In this document: piece after piece, positions 55,569 through 64,000 of the stretch
Numbering within the stretch: position 1 is the first letter of the stretch
How the letters are laid out: each line of letters starts with the position of its first letter
DNA from: Rutstroemia sp. NJR-2017a BVV2
Lineage: Eukaryota > Ascomycota > Leotiomycetes > Helotiales > Rutstroemiaceae
Assembly: GCA_002946415.1 (NCBI GenBank)
Contig: NJPS01000056.1
Location: 124,001 to 188,000, forward strand
Direction of reading: 5' to 3'
DNA: 64,000 bases
Program-made: the position numbers and the translations under genes
Notes under the pieces: generated by a model
What the model saw: the letters and a program-made list of their open reading frames with translations, nothing else
Told to the model about the DNA's origin: nothing
Database searches by the model: none

Positions 55569-57525
55569 ATGCATTCGGAGATGTATTTCTCGCAGCGATT
55601 CAAAAAATTCGAGGTTCAGTCCGAGACGGAGATCACGCGATGGATCAACGACGATATAAAACCCATTGAAGCCGGCCGCAGAACATGGGGTTTCTGGACA
55701 TTCAACAATTACTGTAAGATCTAGTCACAAGCCAATCAAATATTGGCCTTGGTTAATTGGCACAAGGGATACTCATCAACTCGAATATCTCGACATACCT
55801 TACTGGAAGCTCTCTTATTGCTCTAGGCTTGACTTGGTGGCAAGCCATTATTTGTAAGAAGCAAAGAAAAAAAAATCCCAATCGGTGTTCAGGAGTTATG
55901 GACTGATGGTAGAACAGCTATCATAGTTGGGAATATACTCGCGGCAATATTCGTTGTCTTGAACTCTGTTCCTGGTGCATCCTACCATCTCGGCTTCCCA
56001 GTGGTGAATCGATACGTCTGGGGTATGTATGGAAGTCAATTTGTAATTCTGAATAGAATATTACTATCCCTGGGTATTAATGCACCACTCTCCATTAGAT
56101 AATCGTTAACATTGTGAGAAGTGTGGTATGGTTTCCAAGCATGGGTGGGAGGGGAATGTCTCTACGTCTGCCTGCTAGCACTAGATCCTCATCTCGAGAA
56201 ACATATTCCAAATCACATCCCAAAGTCGACAGGGATGACAACGGCTCAGTTTGTAGCCTATATTCTGTTTAGTCTACTCTCTCTTCCAGTAATTTGGATT
56301 CGTCCCCACAAACTCAAAAAGTTCTTCTGTAAGTAGTGAGACTCCCCGCATTTCCCATTCTAAAACTTCTTTCACTCTGTTCTAATGCATCCAAAACTAA
56401 ATGAATTTCACTCAGACGGCTCCAGCGTAACGATTTTGATCTTCGAGCTCGTCCTTCTAATATGGGCCTTAGCAACTATGGGCCCCTCCGGATTTGGCGA
56501 CACGATATCTAGCAAATCCAGCAGTGATGACGAGAGTTCCAGCTGGCTGATCGCATACGGCATAATTAGCACAATCGGATCAATCTCTGCTGGAATACTG
56601 AATCAGAACGACTACGCACGATTCGCGCAAGCCTAAGGATGCCATTCTCGGACAAGCATTCGCCTTTCCTTTGTACGGGATATTATGCTCTGTAATTGGC
56701 ATCCTTGTCACCGCAGCGACGCAGAATCGCTTCGGAGGCCCGATTTGGAACCCTCCTGATATCTTCTCAACGCTTATAGCCAATGGCGGAGCTCGAGAGC
56801 GTGCAGCTGGTTTCTTTGCCGGGGTCGCGCTTGTTGTATCGCAAATCGGCGTCAATATTCCCGGGAATGCGCTCTCGGGGGGGTTCGACTTCGCTGCTAC
56901 GTTTCCGAAGTATATTAATATTAGACGAGGAGCATACCTGACTGCTTTATTGAGTGTTGCATGTAATCCATGGAGACTGGTAAATACTGCTACGGTCTTT
57001 ATTTCGGTTCTTGGGAGCTATAGCGTGTTTCTCGGTCCGATGATAGGGTTGATGATTTCCTCCTATTTTGTTGTGCATAGAGAAAAGATCAACGTTGATG
57101 ATCTTTTCGTTGGAAATAGAAGTAGTGTCTACTGGTATACCTGGGGTGTGAATTGGCGAGCCATCATTGCTGTGAGTATTAACCGCCTCTCAAAGAAAGG
57201 GTACGCTAATATGAGATAGTGGATTTATGGTGTTGCGATTTCAATGCCAGGATTCGTCGCCTCAATTGATACATCACTCACTGTTCCGATGGGTTTGACG
57301 CATCTATACTATATCTGCTTTTTGGCAGGATTTGCTATTAGCGCAACTATCTTTTGTATTCTACATTTGGTCTTCCCAGCAAAAGATGTTGTTCATTTTG
57401 TTGCTAGCATTTCGTCTCCCAAACTTCTGATGGCCGAGTATCAAGACCGATGGGATGTCGAGGATAGTGACATTACGGATGACGTGAGCAAAAATGCTTA
57501 TGTGGTAGATATAGAGATTTCTTAA
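55569..57525 (+). pseudogene. NCS1 nucleobase/allantoin permease, one frameshift
   Basis: Spliced by eye over six introns, the text is a clear NCS1 (Fur4/Dal4-type) transporter: INDDIKPIEAGRRTWGFW, NISTYLTGSSLIALGLTWWQ, GASYHLGFPVVNRYVWGMYG, VWYGFQAWVGGEC, ILNQNDYARFAQA, PLYGILCSVIGILVTAA, WNPPDIF, IGVNIPGNALSGGFD, WRAIIAWIYGVAISMPG, and a C-terminal tail. About 12 TM segments would be expected. At 56632-56640 the reading GCC T AAG GAT shows a missing two bases (one codon reduced to T), putting a stop right after FAQA. Everything downstream is intact in the shifted frame, so the lesion is recent or the base is a sequencing error. The partner hydantoinase looks intact. Confidence 0.85.
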
Positions 57526-57576
57526 TTGATGAAGGACTTGGGGGGAGTGAGGGATTATGATATCTAGGAGCCTTGA

Positions 57577-58245
57577 TGTGTCCTTGGTGTCAAAGAGCCG
57601 ATATTTTCCAAGCTGCCACCAAACTGAGCCCTCACGGGGGTATCGACGCTGTTGTCGCAAACGCTGGAGTTTTTGAAGATCATCAAACCTTTGAAACCCC
57701 TCCTGATAACTGTGGAACAATAGAAGAGCCACCCCGTGTTGATCTGAAAGCACTGGAAGTCAATCTGATCGGGAGTTATGTACACTACACGTCTAACCTG
57801 TTATTTCTTACCTAAAAATACAGGGTCAGAGAAGATCTATCAACCATCTGCCCGTACTGTAGGCCGGGATTCACCAAAAGAGACCGGCGTATCTTGTTGA
57901 TAGGTTCTATGGTAGAGTATATTCCTAATGGAAGCTCAGGTTCAACGCCGCACCGCAAACCATACAATTGTGGGGCCTTACCGATCTTTGATGCGCACAC
58001 CTCTTACCAAAGGAATTCGCATCGACTTTCTTATGCCATGTTTCACAGATATCCCATACTGTCTTCTTTTGGACGGTTAATACTTGCCGGTGTGCTTTTG
58101 GGAAAGGTCGAAAGATGTCGTAGAAGCTAACACAAGACTCACAACAAGTAAGACTGGTGGGAAAGCTCTATGTATAGGACCGAGGCTCGAGGCTGACGGG
58201 ATGGAAATAGCGTGCCAGGAACTCATGCAAATATGCGACGTATAG
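57577..58245 (+). pseudogene. Truncated, decayed SDR
   Basis: Similarity starts inside the SDR fold (IFQAATKLSPHGGIDAVVANAGVFED, containing the NNAG-type motif). It goes on to VDLKALEVNLIGSY, then needs frame changes and passes stop codons near 57870-57900. After that it is recognisable again (GPYRSLMRTPLTKGIRIDFLMPCFTD, EANTRLTTSKTGGKALCIGPRLEADG). The whole nucleotide-binding N-terminus (about 70 residues) is missing. Not functional. Confidence 0.8.
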
Positions 58246-58588
58246 AGGCACTCACTGCTTTGAGGTTGCGGCGAAGTCAATAATCAGGGATCTGGAACAA
58301 CAGTTGGTGATATTGCGTACATATCTCGTATACCCGAGTCCAATTATATATATACCGTATACGAATAGTGCGGCAAAGTGAATGATAGGTCTGGCTGCAG
58401 TCATCTAGCGTAGCAGGTAAAAGATATGGCAATTTCTTTTTCTCAGGTTCAATCTCATATACTTTGTGTGTATACACTCTTTTCCTCTACTACCTTTAGT
58501 TACAGCAAACCAAACATCAGGGCGTCACTCACATAGCATTTTAGTGAAAACCACAACTCTACAAATAGTCAGCCAAAGATCTCAAGCA

Positions 58589-59317
58589 ATGTCAGAAAAA
58601 TTCCACGCTTGCGTGATCATCTACCCCGCTCCAGGAAAAGAAAGCCGAGTTCGTATATTCCTTTCTTATTGTTATCAATATATGATCGTACCGAACAGCA
58701 AATACTGATAGCAAAGAACAAAGCTCAAAGAACTCCTTCATGAGCTCGCCACAAGGGTCAAGGAGGATGAGCCGGGGGCGGTATGTTTTTCACTTTTTTC
58801 TCCCGCACTTCCATTTCATTTATCCTCCCGCTTGAGCCCAGGTTCCTAATAATATGATCTAACATGCAATCAAAATAGGAAAAATTCCAATTTTTAGAAC
58901 ATTTGAACCCCGAAACCGGAAGAAACCTTTATATCTTCAGGAGATTTGTATGTTTATTTTCTAAAACAAGACTGCCTCCAATCTATAATCCAATCACATT
59001 CACCCCTAGACACCCCCCATACACATCATCTTTCCTTTACATCTTGTACAATCCTTTCCTCAGTTGGTTCTACCCTGGTCTTTCGTTTCATTACCCGCGT
59101 TTTCTATATCCTCTTCCTCCTCCTATATGTCACTTAACACGAAATAAAGTCCCGGCTAACGCAGTGTATAGGGGAGAACAAAGCCGCGCTCGATGCCCAC
59201 TTTGCAACCTCTGCATTTACCACCATTGTGATGGAGAAGTTCAACAATGAGAGTTTGCTTGCTCAGCCTCTCGACATGATGAAAGTTGAGCCTTTTGAAG
59301 GGTTTGCTTCTCGTTAG
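58589..59317 (+). CDS. ABM (antibiotic biosynthesis monooxygenase) domain protein, 112 aa
   Basis: Exons 58589-58648, 58724-58780, 58879-58947 and 59165-59317 (introns 75, 98 and 217 bp). The protein reads as one ABM ferredoxin-like domain: MSEKFHACVIIYPAPGKESR first strand, LKELLHELATRVKEDEPGA helix, FLEHLNPETGRNLYIFRRF second strand pair, and ENKAALDAHFATSAF ... LLAQPLDMMKVEPFEGF. The last intron acceptor is ambiguous: GCAG at 59161-59164 keeps the frame with the good GTATGT donor, but a nearby alternative also works with a poorer donor. The donor of intron 1 (GTTCGT) is weak. ABM proteins are small cofactor-free or haem-binding oxygenases or simple dimers. It lies between a dead SDR and a transporter. 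Confidence 0.8.
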
Positions 59318-59625
59318 AGTACCATTCCCCAAGGTCGTTCACCTCCTACTTTTTCCTTCTACATTCTCTCTATTTCAAGGAAGAAAGTACAGTGGATAGA
59401 AAACGACGAAGTAGAGGGATAATTGGGATGAAGCCAATTTTTCAGGCAGTGGAGGCAGATTTGGAATGGGGCCAAGTTTTCAGGCACATGTTACCATGTT
59501 ACCTTCTGTTGACTCTATATCATGTAATGCTAATTGAACACGTACAAGCCTAGCTACTTTCAATCATATATGTGGCCTCAGAGTTCGATGCATGGACATC
59601 ATCTGGCAAGCTGACCTTACTTGAA
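59318..59625. other. Intergenic, convergent 3' ends
   Basis: 308 bp between the stops of the ABM and MFS genes. No feature is seen. Confidence 0.55.
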
Positions 59626-61482
59626 TCAGCCATCTATTCCTGCAGTCATCGTATCCGTACCAGTCCCGGTCTCCGTCTCCGTTTCCGCCGTCTTCTTCCC
59701 CGCGTCCGGCGGGTTAACATGTACCCATTTCATGCCCGCTGTACCAACGATTGAAAAACATGCAAGTGCAAGCGAAAGATATAGAGTATGCGTTACGGCT
59801 TTGCTGTATAACCCAAGTAAGATGTTGACGTACTCTGGTGGTACAGAATGCCTCAAGTCAATCGCACCAGTGTTCAGAACTTTACTTTGATCTAAGTGCG
59901 GTATTGACGATGAAATACCCGATGTGAGAGATGCGGTGAAGATTGTATTCGCAGCAGATAGTGCAATGGTACCACCTAGTGTCTGTGCTAGAACCATAAG
60001 AGATACACCAATCGGGACGTCTTCCATAGGTAAGATTGTTTGTGCCGCAAGAACAGTTTGTTGCAATGCGACGCCGATTCCGACGCCGGCGGGGACTTGA
60101 TAGCCGAGGATGAGTCGGATTGGGGAATCGTATTTGAGTGTCGTGAGGATGGCCATTCCGACGGACATACTCATAGTTGCGAAGATCATGGAGGGTACGT
60201 AGTAGCCGATTACGGGGACGAGAACTCCGGAGACGATGTTGAATACGATGGCGGAGATGATGATGGGGAGGAGGTTGACGGCGGCTTTTATGACGGAGAA
60301 GTCATGGACTGCTTGCAGCCATAATGGAAGCTAAATGCAAGATCAGATAGGATATGGACACATAATGGAGAGGCTTACCCAATATTGCAAAATAAATCCT
60401 GCTCCCGAAGTACAGAATGAGTACATCATGCCGAAGAAGATGCTCCTGCGCGTGATGATTCTGAGGGGTACAAGACCCGTGTCATTTTTGCGGATTTGCA
60501 TGGATATGAAGACCCCCAACAGTACTCCAAAGAGAATCAGCAGTACGATGATACGTGCATTTTTCCAAGCGTACATTGTTCCTCCCCATTGTAAGGCGAT
60601 TAATAAACACACGATTGATGCAAGGAAGATTGCGAATGATGGAAGATCTAACTTCGATATGTTTTCTCTCCAGTGCGATTTCTTAGGAGGTTTTAGGTGA
60701 ACCATGAATATCGTTGCAATAAAGGTTGGTACAGACATGATGGGGTTTATCCAGAAGATCCTGAACAATGTTAGATGTTGTTGAGTCTACGGCGCAAGAG
60801 ATGATGACGTACCAACGCCAAGTTGTCCCAGCAATAATGGCACCACCGACAAGCGGGCCACAAAGAAAAGATATACCAGAGATAGCACCAAGTATACCGT
60901 TGAAGGGGGCCAGCTTTGCACGAGGTAGCGAGTGTGACATGATCGTCAGCACTCCCGATAAAATACCACCAGCACCAATTCCTGCCATGACACGTCCGCT
61001 GAGACTCAAGTCAGTATTATGAATATGGGATAACATCCAGTTAGGCGACTTACAAGATGAAGCCTATCGAGTTTGGTGCCAAAGCACAAATGATGGATCC
61101 AAGCTCAAGGACAACAACGGCAGTTAAGAACACGAGTTTGACAGAGAGCATCGAGTACAACTTTCCGAAGAGAAGCTGGGAGGTGCAATCCTATGAGCCG
61201 AAATTAGCTTGTGAATGAAGATTGACGTGATGCTGTGTGATGTTTCAATGCATACGCACTGTAAATAAATACGCCGATCCATACCTAGCAGGCGGAATTG
61301 TTAGCATTCTTGAGGGTCGCGGTGAAGGGACTCGGAATAATTACCATCCAATATCGGCCAGTGAATTGAACTCATCTGTAATTGTAGGAAGTGCCTTTAA
61401 ACGGACAGTCGTTAATTGCGAGAAACACGTTACTGTTAAGGCTACAATTTAGACTTACTGTAGCAACGACGACTTCATCCTA
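59626..61482 (-). CDS. MFS drug:H+ antiporter (DHA2-type, 14-TM), 5' end disrupted
   Basis: Exons on the minus strand: (61482)-61459, 61394-61345, 61284-61260, 61190-61054, 60998-60813, 60760-60379 and 60330-59626, about 502 residues. The family text is clear: [24 protein letters not shown] (split over three exons), LGKLYS-like loop, GRVMAGIGAGGILSG (motif C region), GPLVGGAIIAG, WRWIFWIN, VPLRI, and C-terminal LALACFSIVGTAG. Upstream of DEVVVATA the frame meets TAG (61483-61485) and the sequence becomes the Copia LTR-like DNA, so the first 50-80 residues and part of TM1 are lost or lie beyond the element. Without them the protein is probably not functional. Possibly once exported a product made by the adjacent SDR/ABM genes. 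Confidence 0.82.
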
Positions 61483-64000
61483 GTCTTGGAGGTCGATCGG
61501 GATGGTACTAATAATGTAGTGCCTGTAGGCTCAAATGGATTTAAAAGTAGGGGTAACTTGTACTTGATTCAACTGTTCTACAGGCCTATCTACAGTAGGA
61601 AGGACTCTTTATATAGGTAGGCAACTTAGGGTAACTCTTAATGCCTATAGGCCCCGCTTTAGCGCCGAAGGCCGATATATACCTAAAAGCCGAAATCCTA
61701 TAGGCTTTATAAACCCAATACTATAGGCTTACCAACTCTATTTTGCCACCTTACTCAATAGTCCCCTTCCTAACTACTATAGATACCTTCTCTAGCTCTT
61801 TATTCTAGACTTATTAATCCCTAAATATATCTCTTGAAGGCTTTAAGTAGTAGAGGCTTAGTTAGTATATCGGTTAGTATATTCTTAGTTAAGTAGTATA
61901 CTATAGTGGTCTTGTTATAAACTATAAGGTTCTTAATATAGTGGTACCGAATCTCTATATACTTCGTTTTACTATAGGTTATAAGATCCTTAGCTAGAAT
62001 AATATAATTCTGGTTATTACTAAGAATAGGTATTTCTAAGTAGTTCTCTAGATATTAGGATTTATCTATTTCCCTAATTAGAGTCTGTAGTTACTATCTT
62101 TGCTTATTAGCTTTGGATAGAGTTATATATTCGGTTTCAGTAGTCGATAGATTTATATAGTACTATTTAACTGAATTCCAAGTAACTAGCCTATCTAATA
62201 ATAGATATAGATATCCTAAAACTAACTATTTATCAATTGTATCTCCGATATAATTAGTATTGTAATAGCTCTATAGTATAGGTTTCTAGCTATCTATATA
62301 TCTATATTATAAACTATATTCTAGGATATTACTTAGATATCTAAGTACTTTAAAGATTATATTCTAATACTTAACTTTAGATATATTATAGTATTGATTT
62401 AACTACTCTATAATATAAATAATATCTAGTTTAGTATTTTTAATATACTATAGTAGACTCTCTATAATACTCTAATATAAAACTTGATCTATATAAAGCT
62501 TATTCTCCTCTTTTTTAGTTAAACTATTTCTATTAACTATAGAGAGATTTATAGATTTAGTTACTTCGAGTTTGAATTTAGTAATTAGATCTCTAATATA
62601 AGTTCTTTAAACTAGTTTTAGTATTCTAGCTTTTCGGTTCCAAACTACTTATAAACCTAAAATTATATTTATATTCTCTAGATTCTTTATTTGCTATAGA
62701 TTTGAAATATCTTTAATTATTCTTTATATCTTCTATAATATAGAACCCAATATAAATATATTATCGATATATAGATTTATTAGTATTCTTGATTCAGAGT
62801 TCCTAAATATACTAAGATCGCTATATAAGAATTAAAAACTTAGTTTCTTAAATCTATTATAGACTTTAATATACTATTTCTTTCTTAATTACTTAAGTCT
62901 ATATAAAGAAGTTTTTAACTATAATATTTTATCTTCTAAATACTCTTTTAGATCTAAAGGTACTTTAATATATATAATAGTATATAGTTTAGTTCTAAAG
63001 TAGATATTAATTATATCTATTTATTTTATTTTTAGATCTTTATATACTTTTATAACTAGAAAGATCTTTAGGTTCTTTTATCTAATTATAAGATTGAAAG
63101 TTTCTAAGAAATCGTTTCTAGATATCTAACTAAAACTCTATATAACTAGCTTAGTTTTAAATTGATTGATTAGATCTATAAAGATATATTTGATTATAAA
63201 TATCTATTTAGTATTTATAGATTTCTTTTCTTTAGAGAGTATAATATATATCTAGATATTTAGAACCTATAATTTAGCTATTTTATTTTTAATAACTTCT
63301 TTCTAATAAGTTCTTTATATTAGATTATTTATTATTTCAATATAGTTATAAAGTAAGTTTACTTTAGTAATTATTAATAAAGTATAGTTTATAAATTTTC
63401 TAACTTTATAACTATATTTTAATTCCGGATTCTAGATCTTCTAAGTTTCAGTATTCTCAAATATACTACTTCTCTTTAACTTAGAGATTTCAATATCTAA
63501 TTTGAAGTTATTAAACTTATCTAGTTCTAAATTATTAGAGTTTTCTAGATCTTCTATTTTAGGATTCTTTAGGTTTTCAATTTCAAAATTTTTAAAGATA
63601 TATAAATAATTAGTATCTATTATAATTATATCTTCTTCAGAGAATTCAAACTCTACTTATATTTTTAGTTCGAAGATCGAATTAGATTTTGATAATCTAA
63701 TATATTTGCTTTCGTCGAATATAAATATTATAATTAATATTATCTTATTAGTTATTAGATTATATAATCTATATTATCTAACTATAAATATATAATCTAT
63801 AAAAATCATTTTCTTAATATTTGAATCTAGTTCCTAATATCTCTTCTTAGAAATATAAATATATATAATATATCTAAATATCTATAAATATTCTATATAT
63901 AGCTTTTTGCTATTATAGATCTTCTCCAAGATAATATCTTTAAGATTTATAGAAATTCTATTTTTTAAATAATATATTATATTTGTAGCTTCGGTTTAGA
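61483..64000 (-). mobile_element. Ty1/Copia retrotransposon, minus strand, RIP-type mutated, right part beyond window
   Basis: Read on the minus strand, the right-hand 2.2 kb still shows Copia pol order: the reverse-transcriptase strip SLY.LK (62880-62915; Gly now Arg, Gln now stop), the YxDD box as YIDN (62750-62790), the RNase H strip STTETEYITLSKANKQ (62100-62150), the terminal ADILTKP-like DILTKP (61845-61880). A purine-rich tract (complement of 61761-61770) precedes an LTR-like stretch from 61760 down to roughly 61490. There are many stop codons. Changes are of the C-to-T / G-to-A kind and the sequence is nearly all A/T with TA dinucleotides abundant, as expected from repeat-induced point mutation. 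The 5' half lies beyond position 64000. No intact gene. Confidence 0.88.

Overview
The window looks like chromosomal DNA of a filamentous ascomycete. Short spliced introns (mostly 46-90 bp, GT-AG, with CTAAC/CTGAC-type branch sites) interrupt many genes. The families (DUF6594, 2EXR, PTH11-like, cutinase, glutaminase A, GH78, fungal O-methyltransferase, fungal SDRs, hydantoinase/DUF917) are typical of Pezizomycotina. The right edge holds a Copia retrotransposon that looks RIP-mutated. A leotiomycete is my guess; no ribosomal or other diagnostic marker is present. I found no tRNA, rRNA or CRISPR array.

Layout. 0-5 kb: a 5'-cut histidine-phosphatase-like membrane protein, an unrecognised coiled protein and a DUF6594 membrane protein. 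5-7.8 kb: eroded or unassignable sequence. 7.8-14.4 kb: an App1-type (DUF2183) lipid phosphatase, a 2EXR protein and the RNA polymerase II import factor Rtp1. 15.9-25.6 kb: a secreted cutinase, membrane-anchored glutaminase A, a second DUF2183 protein with signal peptide and GPI-type tail, and a peroxisomal acyl-CoA oxidase. 26.8-33.2 kb: an SDR, a haem aldoxime-dehydratase-like protein and an O-methyltransferase. 34.8-44 kb: a PTH11-like 7-TM protein, a TIR element, a GH78 rhamnosidase and a class I/II aminotransferase.

44.9-61.5 kb is the most rearranged part. An SDR pseudogene is split by about 3.1 kb bounded by identical 39-bp direct repeats, and the insert carries an intact four-exon gene for a six-cysteine secreted protein. 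Next come a hAT-like MITE, an Rtc3/SBDS-domain gene, and a divergent pair made of a hydantoinase/oxoprolinase-DUF917 enzyme and a frameshifted NCS1 permease, with a near-perfect foldback in their shared promoter. Beyond them lie a degenerate SDR, an ABM-domain protein and an MFS exporter whose 5' end runs into the Copia element.

Functionally, several genes fit plant-surface or plant-wall life (cutinase, rhamnosidase, PTH11-like receptor, secreted Cys-rich protein) and nitrogen scavenging (glutaminase, hydantoinase plus permease). The SDR-ABM-MFS group next to the transposon looks like the decaying remains of a small metabolic or export cluster. Exon joins were worked out by hand from splice signals and reading-frame continuity; none is backed by transcripts.
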